Source: Heyndrickxia sporothermodurans (lineage in GTDB: Bacteria; Bacillota; Bacilli; Bacillales; Bacillaceae_C). Taken from it: 64,000 nt of DNA. Where the stretch lies: positions 1 through 64,000 of the forward strand of contig BORH01000021.1 in NCBI GenBank assembly GCA_018333075.1, written 5' to 3'. The first letter of the stretch is position 1. The number at the start of each line of letters is the position of its first letter. Below, piece after piece: positions 20,772 to 30,772 of this stretch. Under the pieces are notes generated by a model. It made no database searches, had not been told where the DNA came from, and worked only from the letters and a program-made list of their open reading frames with translations. The translations under genes and the position numbers were made by a program.

Positions 20772-21950
20772 TTAAGAAATTAATTCAAATACCCCTGCAG
20801 CTCCCATACCGCCGCCAATACACATCGTTACAATTCCAAATTGAACATTTCTTCTTTTCATTTCGTGAATTAAGGATAAAGTCAATTTGGTACCCGTGCA
20901 GCCTAACGGGTGTCCAAGGGCAATTGCACCACCATTTACATTCACGATTTCTTCATTTAAATCTAACTGTCGAATGACTTGAATTGATTGGGAAGCAAAA
21001 GCTTCATTCAATTCAAACAAACCAATATCCGCCAATTCTAAACCAGCAATTTTTAGTGCTTTTGGAATGGCTTCAACCGGACCAATCCCCATTATTTCTG
21101 GAGCCACACCTGCTACTGCAAAGGAACGAAATTTAGCCATTGGCTTCAATCCTTGAGATAAAGCTTTTTCATGATCCATTAATAAAACAGCAGCTGCACC
21201 ATCACTCGTCTGGGATGAGTTCCCTGCAGTAACTGTACCGTTTATTGAAAACGCAGGTCTTAATTTACTAAGCACTTCCATATTAGTATTTGGACGAACC
21301 CCTTCATCCTGTGAAAATTGAATCTTTTTCTCTACTAATTTATGTTCTTGATTAACAGAACGGATCGTTACATCCACTGGAACAATTTCCTCTATAAATT
21401 TTCCTTCCGCTATCGCCTTAGCTGCTTTTTGATGGCTATTAACGGCGAATGCATCTTGTTCTTCTCTAGATACGCCAAATTTTCCTGCTACTTGTTCAGC
21501 CGTATGCCCCATCCCCATGTAATACTCAGGGGCCTGTTCTGCTAATGTTAGATTTGGTCGAACAACATGCCCCATCATTGGTACAAGGCTCATCGATTCT
21601 GCTCCACCCGCAAGAACTGTATCAGATGCACCAAGCATAATTCTTTCTGCACCATATGCTATCGATTGAAGACCTGAGGAACAGTAACGATTAACCGTTA
21701 CAGCTGGTACCATATTTGGCAAACCAGCAAGTGCACCAATATTACGAGCCATATTTAAGCCTTGCTCCGCTTCAGGCATTGCACAGCCAATAATTAGATC
21801 ATCTATATTCCCTTCATAATTTCCGGCACGTTTCAATGTTTCTTTAATCACTAAAGCTCCTAAATCATCTGGCCTTACATTCGCAAGTGTTCCTTTAATT
21901 GCCTTTCCAATAGGAGTTCTGGCACCAGCTACAATAACTGCTTCACGCAT
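20772..21950 (-). CDS. fadA: FadA (YusK), acetyl-CoA C-acyltransferase
   Basis: FadA is the thiolase that cleaves 3-ketoacyl-CoA in beta-oxidation. The 392-residue protein has the nucleophile Cys90 in [10 protein letters not shown], the histidine motif [14 protein letters not shown] and the second active-site cysteine in MCIGGGMG. It lies between fadN and fadE, with 49 bp to fadN. The start ATG has a GAGGGG Shine-Dalgarno. Confidence 0.95.
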   Translation of the reverse strand: MREAVIVAGARTPIGKAIKGTLANVRPDDLGALVIKETLKRAGNYEGNIDDLIIGCAMPEAEQGLNMARNIGALAGLPNMVPAVTVNRYCSSGLQSIAYGAERIMLGASDTVLAGGAESMSLVPMMGHVVRPNLTLAEQAPEYYMGMGHTAEQVAGKFGVSREEQDAFAVNSHQKAAKAIAEGKFIEEIVPVDVTIRSVNQEHKLVEKKIQFSQDEGVRPNTNMEVLSKLRPAFSINGTVTAGNSSQTSDGAAAVLLMDHEKALSQGLKPMAKFRSFAVAGVAPEIMGIGPVEAIPKALKIAGLELADIGLFELNEAFASQSIQVIRQLDLNEEIVNVNGGAIALGHPLGCTGTKLTLSLIHEMKRRNVQFGIVTMCIGGGMGAAGVFELIS

Positions 21951-21999
21951 TTGTCTTTCCCCTCTTTCCCTTTGCTAATTGCTATGTCTTCTATTCCAA

Positions 22000-24384
22000 T
22001 TAATTTCTTAAAGGCTTCCCCTTCATAAGCATATATTGCATACGTTGTTGTGTCTTAGGTTCAGCTATTAAACTTAAAAAAGCTTCTCTTTCAAGATCTA
22101 ATAAATATTGTTCATCCACTTTGGTCCCAAACGGTACTTTTCCTCCCGCAATTACATATGCTATTTTCTTCGCAATCTTTAAGTCATGCTCTGATATATA
22201 ACCAGATAAATACATTCCTTCAGCACCTAATAATAATGTTGCATATCCAGTTTCACCAACAACCGGGACTTTTTGACGAACAGGAGTCTTATAGCCCTGT
22301 GCATGCAATGCAAGAACTGCCTGCTTTGCATCATATAATTGATGATCCGCGTTAACACTGATTCCATCTGTCTTGCTCATAAAATTATTTTGTCTCGCTT
22401 CCTCACCAGAAGTAGACACCTTTGCTAGCGCTATCGTTTCAAACACTTTATTAGCAACTTTTTGTAAGTCAAACTCCACACCGTTCGGCATATTTTTTAA
22501 GTGCTTAATATATAGCTCTTTATTTCCTCCCCCACCAGGAAGTAATCCAACCCCACATTCGACCAGTCCCATATATGTTTCCATCGTAGCTTGAATATGT
22601 GCAGATGGCAGACATACCTCTGCTCCTCCACCAAGTGTCATTGAAAACGGAGCAGTAACAACAGGTTTTGGGCTATATTTGATTTTCATCATTGCATTTT
22701 GAAATTGTCTAATCACTAAGTCCAACTCAAAAAAATTGTCGTCTTGTGCTTCCATAAGCATCAGAGCAAGATTGGCACCCACACAAAAATTCTTTCCTTG
22801 ATTACCGATGACCAATCCTTTGAAATTCTTCTCGACCTCATCAATGGAATAGTTAATCATTTGAATGATATCTAATCCTATGGCATTATTCGGTGAATGA
22901 AATTCCAGTAATGCCACGCCGTCACCTAAATCAATTAAACTTCCACCTGTATTTTTCTTAATGAGTTTTCCTTGATTTTTTAATTGCTTCAAGCTTATTT
23001 CTTTACTATTTTTTTCAACCTTTTTGTATTCTCCTGAATGATAAAAGTACGTTCCATCCATTTCTTCCTTATAAAAAGATGTAATACCTTTGTTAACCAT
23101 TTCTTCTACCCATGAAGGGAGATTTTTACCCTCTTGCTTCATTTTTGCTACAGATTTCTCCAAACCAATTGCATCCCATACTTCAAATGGACCTTGCTTC
23201 CATCCGAAGCCCCATTTCATTGCATTATCAATCGATATAATATCATCGGCTATTACATCCAATAGCTCAGCTGAATAGATTAGGACTGGAGCTAGAATAT
23301 TCCACAGCAATGAACCGACTCTATCCTCAGCAAAAACAAGCGCTTTCATTTTATTGGCTGACCCTTTTACTTGTTTGACCATTTCTAAAGATGCAGATGA
23401 TATTTTTTTTCTTTCAACATATTCTAAACTTTGTGGATCTAGCTCTAATATTTCCTTGCCTTTTTTCAGATAAAATCCTTGACCACTTTTACTACCAAGC
23501 CAACCTTTTTCAGACATTTTTTTAATAAATTCAGGTATTTCAAATACTTCCTTTTCAGCTCCGTCTACTTGCTCATATACATTATTTGCTACGTGAATAA
23601 AAGTATCTAATCCAACCACATCTAACGTTCGGAAAGTGGCACTCTTTGGACGACCTATTAATGGACCGGTAACTGAATCAACCTCTCCAACACTGTATCC
23701 ACCCTTCAGCATTTCCTGAACTGTCACAAGTAATCCGTAGGTACCAATTCGGTTTCCAATGAAATTAGGTGTATCCTTAGCTATAACAACCCCTTTTCCT
23801 AAAACATCCTCACTAAAAGCTTTCATAAATTGTAATACTTCTAGATCTGTATATTGAGTAGGAATAATTTCAAGCAATTTTAAATATCTTGGCGGATTAA
23901 AAAAATGTGTGCCTAAAAAATGCTTTTTAAAGTCTTCGCTGCGATGCTCTGCCATCGCTTCTACCGAAATACCTGAAGTATTAGAGCTTACAATACTACC
24001 AACTTTACGGTATTTATCTATTTGTTCAAAAACTTGCCTTTTTACCTCAAGTTTTTCAACAACAACTTCAATTATCCAATCTACATCCTTGATTTTATTT
24101 AGGTCGTCCTCTAGGTTTCCGGCCTCTATAAGTGCAAGATTTTTATTTGCCGTTAGAGGTGCCGGTTTTTGTTTTAATAATTTTTTAAGAGCCCCTTCAC
24201 TAAAACGATTTCGAACCGTTTTATTCTCTAATGTAAGGCCATTCGCTTTTTCTTCCTCAGTTAATTCTTTGGGCACGATATCCAATAGCAATGTTGGAAT
24301 CCCAATATTCGCTAAATGTGCAGCAATGCCAGACCCCATGACACCTGAACCTATAACAGCTGCTTTTTTAATGCTTTTACTCAA
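22000..24384 (-). CDS. fadN: FadN (YusL), enoyl-CoA hydratase / 3-hydroxyacyl-CoA dehydrogenase
   Basis: FadN carries out the hydration and second oxidation steps of beta-oxidation. The N-terminal half is the NAD-dependent dehydrogenase (AAVIGSGVMGSGIAAHL at the start) and the C-terminal half is a crotonase domain (about 530-720, with LGGGAEVCLPSA). I place the start at TTG 24382-24384 (794 residues, MSKSIKKAAV), eight bases after AAGGAGG. The frame stays open to an ATG at 24501, but that segment runs through the FadR operator and is not coding. First gene of fadNAE. Confidence 0.95.
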   Translation of the reverse strand: MSKSIKKAAVIGSGVMGSGIAAHLANIGIPTLLLDIVPKELTEEEKANGLTLENKTVRNRFSEGALKKLLKQKPAPLTANKNLALIEAGNLEDDLNKIKDVDWIIEVVVEKLEVKRQVFEQIDKYRKVGSIVSSNTSGISVEAMAEHRSEDFKKHFLGTHFFNPPRYLKLLEIIPTQYTDLEVLQFMKAFSEDVLGKGVVIAKDTPNFIGNRIGTYGLLVTVQEMLKGGYSVGEVDSVTGPLIGRPKSATFRTLDVVGLDTFIHVANNVYEQVDGAEKEVFEIPEFIKKMSEKGWLGSKSGQGFYLKKGKEILELDPQSLEYVERKKISSASLEMVKQVKGSANKMKALVFAEDRVGSLLWNILAPVLIYSAELLDVIADDIISIDNAMKWGFGWKQGPFEVWDAIGLEKSVAKMKQEGKNLPSWVEEMVNKGITSFYKEEMDGTYFYHSGEYKKVEKNSKEISLKQLKNQGKLIKKNTGGSLIDLGDGVALLEFHSPNNAIGLDIIQMINYSIDEVEKNFKGLVIGNQGKNFCVGANLALMLMEAQDDNFFELDLVIRQFQNAMMKIKYSPKPVVTAPFSMTLGGGAEVCLPSAHIQATMETYMGLVECGVGLLPGGGGNKELYIKHLKNMPNGVEFDLQKVANKVFETIALAKVSTSGEEARQNNFMSKTDGISVNADHQLYDAKQAVLALHAQGYKTPVRQKVPVVGETGYATLLLGAEGMYLSGYISEHDLKIAKKIAYVIAGGKVPFGTKVDEQYLLDLEREAFLSLIAEPKTQQRMQYMLMKGKPLRN

Positions 24385-24410
24385 TGCTATTTCCTCCTTC
24401 AATGCCATCT

Positions 24411-24428
24411 TGAATGAATACTCATTCA
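24411..24428. promoter_or_regulatory. FadR operator of the fad operon
   Basis: TGAATGAATACTCATTCA fits the Bacillus FadR consensus TGAATGA-N-T-A-N-TCATTCA. It lies 27 bp upstream of the fadN start. FadR (YsiA) represses fatty-acid degradation genes and is released by long-chain acyl-CoA. Confidence 0.9.
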
Positions 24429-24597
24429 TTTTTATGATAAAAAAATATCCCTTAAATGATTTTACTAATTTAAATATAAATGATTTTCTAAAAACTATCA
24501 ATTACTAATCTTTAAAAATCTTAAATTTTCTAAAAATACAAAGGGATAATTTACGTCACATAGGAAAATCTATACGTATCGATGGAGGTGATTGAAC

Positions 24598-24729
24598 ATG
24601 GCGAAACGCAAAAAAAATCCTTCGAAGGCTGGTGTTAGTGCAGCTAGTGTAAAAGGAAATGCGGGACCAACGGTTGAAGCAGATGGTGGCGGTAAAGTAA
24701 ATAGCCAAAACAATCAATTTAAAAAGTAA
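24598..24729 (+). CDS. Small spore-type protein of 43 residues
   Basis: A short gene with a strong Shine-Dalgarno (GGAGGTGATTGAAC before ATG) encodes a basic, Gly/Ser/Asn-rich peptide starting MAKRKKNPSKAGVSAASVKG. This resembles minor small acid-soluble spore proteins of the SspO style (MGKRKAN...ISGMNAASAQG), but I cannot assign the exact family. It lies divergent from fadN and directly before two CotF-like coat genes, which supports a spore role. Expression in the forespore is expected but not shown by the sequence. Confidence 0.7.
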   Translation: MAKRKKNPSKAGVSAASVKGNAGPTVEADGGGKVNSQNNQFKK

Positions 24730-24817
24730 AGATAAATGTCTTTTGGTTAATCGTAAAGGATAGTTTTTTAGTTAATCTAACTAACGGATGAATAGATATA
24801 TGTGAAGGAGGAAAATC

Positions 24818-25102
24818 ATGAAACAACAGCCATATACTCAACAAAACCAGCAAACAACGATGTCTCAGCCACCAGACATATTAACCACAAAAGATTTAGC
24901 CTATATTGATGATATGCTTTCTTGGAATTTACTTGCGATGAAAAAAGCCCATTTCGCTGCTATGCATTGTCAAGATGCAACTATTAAAGCAGCATTTGAT
25001 AAGTGTGGTCAAATGCATCAAAATCACTACAACAAAATTCTTAATCATTTACAAGATCATTTACAAACCCAACCAAGCTCACAAAATCAGCAAATGATGT
25101 AA
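24818..25102 (+). CDS. CotF-like spore coat protein
   Basis: The 94-residue protein has Gln-rich ends and a central helical region (about 22-80) with DILTTKDLAYIDDMLSWNLL and ATIKAAFDKCGQMHQNHYNKIL. This is the ferritin-like, CotF-type pattern (two helices around a 'D.a...' hinge). It has a strong Shine-Dalgarno (GAAGGAGGAAAATC). It is followed 33 bp later by a second CotF-like gene, which suggests a shared transcript. Confidence 0.75.
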   Translation: MKQQPYTQQNQQTTMSQPPDILTTKDLAYIDDMLSWNLLAMKKAHFAAMHCQDATIKAAFDKCGQMHQNHYNKILNHLQDHLQTQPSSQNQQMM

Positions 25103-25135
25103 TGTTGATTCAATTATAAAAAGGAGATTTATATC

Positions 25136-25471
25136 ATGCAAAACCAACAAAAAATCGAAAACCCGATAAAAAAAGTACCAGAAACCCCGAACATGAGTGA
25201 AAGGGATTTTGCAAATGATCTATTATCGATGGAAAAATACTTGACCGCTTCTTACAACAATGCACTAAATGAAGCAAGTCACCAAGCTTTGTATCAGGAT
25301 TTACTATCTATTTTCACAGAAACACAGAATGAACAGCGTGAACTATTCAATTTAATGTTTAAATATGGTTGGTATAAGTTTGAGGCGGTAGAACAACAAA
25401 AAGTGCAGCAATCTTTTCAACAGCACCAAGGATATTCTTCACAATTCCCATATGGAAATCAATTGCAATAA
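25136..25471 (+). CDS. yusN: CotF-like spore coat protein, YusN type
   Basis: The 111-residue protein has a Coat_F domain (about residues 20-95) with MSERDFANDLLSMEKYLTAS and ASHQALYQDLLSIFTETQNEQRELF, followed by a Gln-rich tail (QQHQGYSSQFPYGNQLQ). Position behind the fad operon matches yusN of B. subtilis. Coat_F proteins are found in the spore coat; the molecular role is structural or unknown. A terminator follows within 10 bp. Confidence 0.8.
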   Translation: MQNQQKIENPIKKVPETPNMSERDFANDLLSMEKYLTASYNNALNEASHQALYQDLLSIFTETQNEQRELFNLMFKYGWYKFEAVEQQKVQQSFQQHQGYSSQFPYGNQLQ

Positions 25472-25477
25472 CAATGT

Positions 25478-25510
25478 GCAGTATGCTTTTTATGCATACT
25501 GCCTTTTTAT
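25478..25510 (+). terminator. Terminator of the CotF-like genes
   Basis: GCAGTATGC (25478-25486) and GCATACTGC (25494-25502) form a perfect stem, followed by CTTTTTATTTT. Confidence 0.85.
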
Positions 25511-25671
25511 TTTCACACTCAAACACTTCTAAGGAAGGAGTTACTCCAAAATTAATTTGCATTGTACATATAGATTTCCATGCTACGTTTTAATACAATT
25601 TTATATATATCTTAATGAATAAATGAATCTGGAAATAAAGCTTACAAAAAAGAGCAGTTGGGGGAATACCT

Positions 25672-26772
25672 TTGTTACAGTCCAGTCTTGCAAGAAAAAT
25701 TGTTCAAGAAGTAAGGAAATTAATTAATGAAGAAATCGTTGTTATGGACATTAATGGAATGATTATAGCTAGCACAAACAACAATCGTATCGGTACATTC
25801 CATGAAGGTGCCCACATAACTGTCAATAGCAGAAAAAAATTAATCATTACTAAGAAAGATGAAACCATTTTAAAAGGTGTCAAAGCAGGTATCAACTTAC
25901 CCATTTGCTTTGGCCAAAATGTTGTAGGTGTAATTGGAATCACTGGCAATCCATCTAAAGTATCACCATATGCTGAGCTATTAAGAAAAATGACAGAGCT
26001 TTTAATTCAAGAAAATATATATAAAGAAGAAATTAACCGTCAAAACCGTGCAATTGAAGCATTTGTTTTTGACTGGTTAGAGCTACGTGAATGGGATCAG
26101 CCCTTTTATAATCGTGCAGAACTCCTTGGAATTAATCTTGAGGTTCCAAGATTAACTATTATGATAAAAATACACTCCCCAACAGATATTTTTGATCTTC
26201 CTTTAAAATGGACCACAGCAAATGAGAAAAACGATCTTTTCCTTCGTTGGGGAAATGACCGCTTGTTATTGTTACTTGATATGACGACTAAAAAAGACCG
26301 AGAACAAATGAAAAGAGCATTAGCTACTTGGAAAAAGAAAATGGAAAATGAACACACTTTTTCACTGACGTTTGGAATTGGATCAGTTGTCCCGTCATCC
26401 GAATTAAAAACATCCTTTCTAAAAGCCGAACGAGCGCTACATGCAGTTAATAAGGATAACTGGATCGTTTTCGATGAGGAACTTACTTTAGAAATGCTCC
26501 TAGAAGATTTACGAAATGATACAAAAAAAGAATTTCTTCAACGAACGATTGCTCCCGTACTTCAAGATACTGAGCTTTTACACACTTTAAAAAGGTTCTT
26601 TATAAATAATTGCTCCTTAAAAGAAACAGCAGACCAATTGCATATCCATATAAATACGATACATTATCGATTAAAAAAAATTGAAGAACTGACGTCTTTG
26701 AATCCGAAAAACATTAAAGACCAAGCCATTCTTTATATTAGTTTACTTATTTTAGATAATTATACAAATTAA
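25672..26772 (+). CDS. CdaR-family regulator (YsfB-like), probable activator of glycolate oxidase
   Basis: The 366-residue protein has an N-terminal sugar-diacid recognition domain (about 1-130; ARKIVQEVRKLINEEIVVMD), a middle GGDEF-like region and a C-terminal PucR-type helix-turn-helix (about 305-360; LKETADQLHIHINTIHYRLKKIEELT). This is the CdaR architecture, used to sense diacids or related carboxylates. It precedes glcD-glcF, as ysfB precedes glcDF in B. subtilis, so glycolate control is the likely role. The start is TTG at 25672 behind GGGGGAA. A terminator separates it from glcD. Confidence 0.85.
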   Translation: MLQSSLARKIVQEVRKLINEEIVVMDINGMIIASTNNNRIGTFHEGAHITVNSRKKLIITKKDETILKGVKAGINLPICFGQNVVGVIGITGNPSKVSPYAELLRKMTELLIQENIYKEEINRQNRAIEAFVFDWLELREWDQPFYNRAELLGINLEVPRLTIMIKIHSPTDIFDLPLKWTTANEKNDLFLRWGNDRLLLLLDMTTKKDREQMKRALATWKKKMENEHTFSLTFGIGSVVPSSELKTSFLKAERALHAVNKDNWIVFDEELTLEMLLEDLRNDTKKEFLQRTIAPVLQDTELLHTLKRFFINNCSLKETADQLHIHINTIHYRLKKIEELTSLNPKNIKDQAILYISLLILDNYTN

Positions 26773-26809
26773 TTCGATATTTTACTAATTTCTTTGTATA
26801 AATGCACAT

Positions 26810-26833
26810 AGCAAGCAAAGCTTGCTTTTTTTA
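26810..26833 (+). terminator. Terminator between the CdaR-type regulator and glcD
   Basis: AGCAAGC (26810-26816) pairs with GCTTGCT (26820-26826) around AAA, followed by a run of T residues. Confidence 0.8.
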
Positions 26834-26870
26834 TACTATAAATAATGAAAAAGCATGAAAGGAGAACAAA

Positions 26871-28283
26871 ATGGTAACTCAAGACTTTACAGATGCTCTT
26901 ATTTCAATTGTAGATAAAGAAAATGTAGATGATTCGAAAGCTGGCAGATTAGTATATTCCTATGATGCAACACCTCAATTCCAGTCAATGCCTGATATAG
27001 TGGTTTCCCCTAGAAACACGAAAGAAATTTCTGAAATTGTAAAGCTTTGTAGTGAATATAAAGTACCTATTGTCCCTAGAGGTTCAGGAACAAATCTTTG
27101 TGCTGGTACATGTCCTACCGAAGGAGGACTTGTTTTATTATTTAAACATATGAATCAAATATTAGAGATTGACGAGGAAAATTTAACTGTAACGGTACAA
27201 CCTGGGATCATTACTCTTGAAATGATTCATGCAGTTGAAGATAAAGGATTATTTTATCCCCCAGATCCCAGCTCGATGAAAATATCAACCATTGGTGGGA
27301 ATATTAATGAAAATTCCGGAGGGCTACGCGGTCTTAAATATGGAGTGACGAGAGACTATGTACTTGCGCTTGAAATAGTCCTTCCAAATGGAGATATCAT
27401 CAGAACAGGTGGAAAATTGGCTAAGGACGTAGCAGGATATGATTTAACCAGATTATTTGTCGGATCTGAAGGAACGCTTGGAATTATTACAGAGGCTACA
27501 CTAAAGCTTATTCCTATGCCGGAAACAAAGAAAACGATGCTCGCACTCTATCAGGACCTTGAAGCGGCCGCTCGATCCGTTTCTAAAATTATTGCTAATA
27601 AAATTATTCCAACAACACTAGAATTTTTAGATCAGCCCACATTAATTGCTGTAGAGGACTTTGCCAATATCGGTCTACCAACTAATGTAAAAGCCGTTCT
27701 TTTAATCGAGCAGGATGGAAGTTCAGATGTAGTAGAAAAAGATATGAAAGAAATGGCTTCCATTTGTTTAGAAGAAAGTGCAGAATCAGTTCAAGTAGCC
27801 GGCTCAGAAGAAGAAGCAGATGCATTAAGAACTGCAAGACGAACAGCACTTTCTGCTTTAGCACGATTAAAACCCACAACTATTTTGGAGGATGCAACTG
27901 TCCCTCGCTCTGAAATTGCGAAAATGGTGCGAGCCATTAATGAAATCGCACAAAAATATCAGTTAAATATTTGTACATTTGGTCATGCTGGAGATGGAAA
28001 CCTCCACCCAACTTGCCCTACAGATATCCGCAATCATGAGGAAATCGAACGAGTAGAACAGGCATTTGCTGAGATATTTGCAAAAGCTATTGAACTTGGT
28101 GGGACCATTACAGGTGAACACGGAGTGGGTGTTATGAAGGCACCGTATTTAGAATGGAAGCTTGGTCAAGAAGGAATTGCTGCGATGAAAGCAATTAAAT
28201 CATCTTTTGATCCCCTAAATATCATGAATCCTGGCAAAGTTTTTGCTAAAGATAACAGGAAACGTGTGGTGGTAACAAAATGA
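26871..28283 (+). CDS. glcD: GlcD, glycolate oxidase FAD subunit
   Basis: GlcD is the FAD-linked subunit that oxidises glycolate (or a similar 2-hydroxy acid) to glyoxylate. The 470-residue protein has a PCMH-type FAD domain (about 40-220) with VPRGSGTNLCAGTCP, GGNINENSGGLRGLKYG and LFVGSEGTLGIITE, and the C-terminal FAD-linked oxidase domain with CTFGHAGDGNLHPT and GTITGEHGVGVMKAPYL. The start has AAAGGAG. Its stop overlaps the start of glcF (ATGA), so the two are coupled. Confidence 0.92.
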   Translation: MVTQDFTDALISIVDKENVDDSKAGRLVYSYDATPQFQSMPDIVVSPRNTKEISEIVKLCSEYKVPIVPRGSGTNLCAGTCPTEGGLVLLFKHMNQILEIDEENLTVTVQPGIITLEMIHAVEDKGLFYPPDPSSMKISTIGGNINENSGGLRGLKYGVTRDYVLALEIVLPNGDIIRTGGKLAKDVAGYDLTRLFVGSEGTLGIITEATLKLIPMPETKKTMLALYQDLEAAARSVSKIIANKIIPTTLEFLDQPTLIAVEDFANIGLPTNVKAVLLIEQDGSSDVVEKDMKEMASICLEESAESVQVAGSEEEADALRTARRTALSALARLKPTTILEDATVPRSEIAKMVRAINEIAQKYQLNICTFGHAGDGNLHPTCPTDIRNHEEIERVEQAFAEIFAKAIELGGTITGEHGVGVMKAPYLEWKLGQEGIAAMKAIKSSFDPLNIMNPGKVFAKDNRKRVVVTK

Positions 28284-29605
28284 CAACTTTATTGGAGCAA
28301 AATAAGATTCAGCAAGAATTTGCAGATCGAATGAATGAAGATGAATTACTTAATTGTATGCGTTGTGGCTTTTGCCTCCCATCATGTCCAACATATATTG
28401 AATCAGGATTTCAAGAGCTTCACTCTCCACGTGGTCGCATTGCTTTAATGAAAGCCGTTAAAGATGGAATTCTTGAGCCAGATGAAGAAGTTGAACGATC
28501 ACTAAGCTTATGCTTAGGCTGCAGGGCCTGTGAACCAGTTTGTCCGTCTGGGGTTAAATATGGTCATTTATTAGAGGAAGCAAGAGATATTATTCAACAA
28601 AATAAAAAGCAAAGTCTTCCAGTTCAAGCTGTTCGAAATACAGTTTTTAAAGGGCTGTTTCCACATCAAAATCGAATGCGCACGGTGACAGGTTTACTCG
28701 GTTTTTACCAAAAATCTGGCCTTCAAAAGGTTTCGAGAAAGATTGGATTTATGAAACTGTTCCCGGAAAGTTTAGCAACGATGGAAAAAGTATTGCCAAG
28801 CGTTCCCAAAATGAAAGAAATGAAGAACCGTCCTGAGTTTCTTCCAGCTGAAAAGAAAAAGACAAAAAAAGTAGCCTTTTTTACTGGCTGTCTAATGGAT
28901 ACAATGTTTTTGGAAACAAACAATGCGACCCTCAAATTATTACAAATGGCTGGATGTGATATTGTTATTCCTAAAGCACAAGCCTGCTGTGGAGCATTGC
29001 ATGGACATAGTGGAGAAAAAGCGAAAGCAATCGAAATGGCGAAAAAAAATATTGAAGCGTTTGAGCAAACGAATGCTGATTTTATTATCACCAATGCGGG
29101 TGGTTGTGGAGCATTCCTTATTGACTATGATCATCTACTAAAAAATGAACCTGAATGGTATCTACGTGCAAAAGCATTTACAAAAAAATTAAAGGATATT
29201 TCACAAATATTAGTCGATTTAGATTTTCATAAAAATGTTTCATTAAAGTTATCAAAACAAGTAATTACTTATCAAGACTCATGCCATTTAAAAAATGTTA
29301 TGAAAACCTCAGATGCCCCAAGAACTTTGCTTAAAGCAATCAATGGTATAGACTATCGAGAAATGGAAGATTCTGATCGGTGTTGTGGGTCAGCTGGCAT
29401 ATATAATATTATCGAGTCTGAAATGTCGATGAAAATACTAGACACTAAAATGAAGAATGCAAAAGCAACGCAAGCTGCAACTATTGTAACAGCTAATCCA
29501 GGATGTTTATTACAAATGAAACTAGGCATTGAAAGAGAAGAGCTGTCAGAGCAAGTACGTGCCATTCATATAGTTGATTTATTATTAGAAGCTGTTAATC
29601 GTTGA
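28280..29605 (+). CDS. glcF: GlcF, glycolate oxidase iron-sulfur subunit
   Basis: GlcF passes electrons from GlcD to the respiratory chain. The 441-residue protein has two 4Fe-4S motifs near the N-terminus (CMRCGFCLPSCPTY and CLGCRACEPVCPSG) and two CCG domains (CCGALHGHSG and CCGSAGIYN) typical of this subunit. It starts inside the glcD stop (ATGA). No glcE is present, as in other Bacillus GlcDF systems. Confidence 0.92.
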   Translation: MTTLLEQNKIQQEFADRMNEDELLNCMRCGFCLPSCPTYIESGFQELHSPRGRIALMKAVKDGILEPDEEVERSLSLCLGCRACEPVCPSGVKYGHLLEEARDIIQQNKKQSLPVQAVRNTVFKGLFPHQNRMRTVTGLLGFYQKSGLQKVSRKIGFMKLFPESLATMEKVLPSVPKMKEMKNRPEFLPAEKKKTKKVAFFTGCLMDTMFLETNNATLKLLQMAGCDIVIPKAQACCGALHGHSGEKAKAIEMAKKNIEAFEQTNADFIITNAGGCGAFLIDYDHLLKNEPEWYLRAKAFTKKLKDISQILVDLDFHKNVSLKLSKQVITYQDSCHLKNVMKTSDAPRTLLKAINGIDYREMEDSDRCCGSAGIYNIIESEMSMKILDTKMKNAKATQAATIVTANPGCLLQMKLGIEREELSEQVRAIHIVDLLLEAVNR

Positions 29606-29632
29606 ACCACTGATTTATTCAGTGGTTTTTAC
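29605..29632 (+). terminator. Terminator of glcDF
   Basis: AACCACTGA (29605-29613) and TCAGTGGTT (29619-29627) form a stem with a five-base loop, followed by TTTACTTT. It begins at the glcF stop codon. Confidence 0.8.
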
Positions 29633-29682
29633 TTTATAACGTATTATCCAATAGTAATTATAAACTTTTTTCAAATATTGAC

Positions 29683-29934
29683 TTATTTTCCGCGATGCTC
29701 CTCATTCATTTGTTTAATTTCATAAATGATTTTCTTCATTTCCTCTTTTGCATCTGGGTACAAAGTATTCCAGTGTTTGGCGAGGGCAGGCATTGTTTTC
29801 GCAATATAGGTGTACAGAGCCCACATTTTGACTTTTTCGTTTAATTCCTCATTTGATTCGCCAAGTAAAAGCTCTGAATATTTATCAATCAATGCATCAA
29901 ATTGTTCATTTAAAGCTGAATCCATCTTAATCAC
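29683..29934 (-). CDS. yusU: YusU, DUF2573 family protein
   Basis: This 83-residue all-helical acidic protein matches YusU/DUF2573 in size, in content (ALNEQFDALIDKYSELLLGE, MWALYTYIAKTMPALAKHW) and in position next to yusV. Function is unknown. It is the last gene of the minus-strand siderophore locus, 79 bp behind the FhuF-like reductase gene. Confidence 0.8.
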   Translation of the reverse strand: MIKMDSALNEQFDALIDKYSELLLGESNEELNEKVKMWALYTYIAKTMPALAKHWNTLYPDAKEEMKKIIYEIKQMNEEHRGK

Positions 29935-30013
29935 CTTTTCATTAGTATAGGTTGGAGGATTAAAGATTTCACTGTTGTTACTTCCTCATATAACATAGGT
30001 AATAAGATCTTTT

Positions 30014-30772
30014 TTAAAATGGAGGCATATCACATCCATTTGGACATGTTGAACATCTTTTCTTCTCTTTTCCATCCAGTAAATTCGATAAACAACACGT
30101 TTTTCTAATGCGAATAGGTTCAGAAGAATCAATTCGCACCTTTTTTTCGCTGTCAAAGTGGGACAATGGATTATTTTTATAAGGACCAAATAGCTCTGAA
30201 CTTGCATCATGAATAATATATTGAAAATCTTTTCTTAATCTCGGATAAATATCTCGATATGATTCATCACTCAATAAGCTTTCATAAAGCCAAAAAATGT
30301 AAAGAGAAATATTTTCCCACATAACTAGTTTAGAAAAACGAGTAACATTCCTTAAAGTTTCGATTAATGGATGAAAGAAACCAGAAAACAACTCGTTCAT
30401 TACTTGGTCCACCCACTGATTTCGCTCACTAGTTACATCTTCCAATTGATAATGACCAAAATAAAAGTCCGGTAACCAAAGATTGTCATTAGCTTTTTCA
30501 ATTAATTTTATTTCTTCCAATTCTACTTTAAATCTTTTATTCCAAACACTCATAGCAAATAAGTGGATGACTCCATAAAAGGCGATTCTTTTTGTAATTA
30601 TAGAAGCAGTTACTTTATGACTGGGGGAACCTATTCGTTCACCAATATGCGATAAAACGGCAGGTAATCGTTCTTTGTCAAACAAGGAATCCATTCTTAT
30701 ATAATGATCTAATTCACTCATTTCTTCGATTAAACGGTACTTTGAAAGCTCTGAAACTAAATTAAATCGCAT
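30014..30772 (-). CDS. FhuF-like ferric siderophore reductase
   Basis: The 252-residue protein is most like FhuF-type reductases, which free iron from imported ferric siderophores. It has a poorly conserved N-terminal part and the C-terminal cysteine set [12 protein letters not shown]...RCSTCPNGC, that is Cys-Cys-x10-Cys-x2-Cys, the FhuF 2Fe-2S ligand pattern. It overlaps the 3' end of the ATPase gene by 11 bp, so it belongs to the uptake operon. B. subtilis yusV lacks this partner at the same place, so the linkage here is informative. Confidence 0.8.
   Translation of the reverse strand: MRFNLVSELSKYRLIEEMSELDHYIRMDSLFDKERLPAVLSHIGERIGSPSHKVTASIITKRIAFYGVIHLFAMSVWNKRFKVELEEIKLIEKANDNLWLPDFYFGHYQLEDVTSERNQWVDQVMNELFSGFFHPLIETLRNVTRFSKLVMWENISLYIFWLYESLLSDESYRDIYPRLRKDFQYIIHDASSELFGPYKNNPLSHFDSEKKVRIDSSEPIRIRKTCCLSNLLDGKEKKRCSTCPNGCDMPPF

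Noticed and set aside
24385-24501. N-terminal extension of FadN to an upstream ATG
   Set aside because: It would code through the FadR operator, and the TTG at 24384 has an ideal Shine-Dalgarno and gives the family N-terminus.
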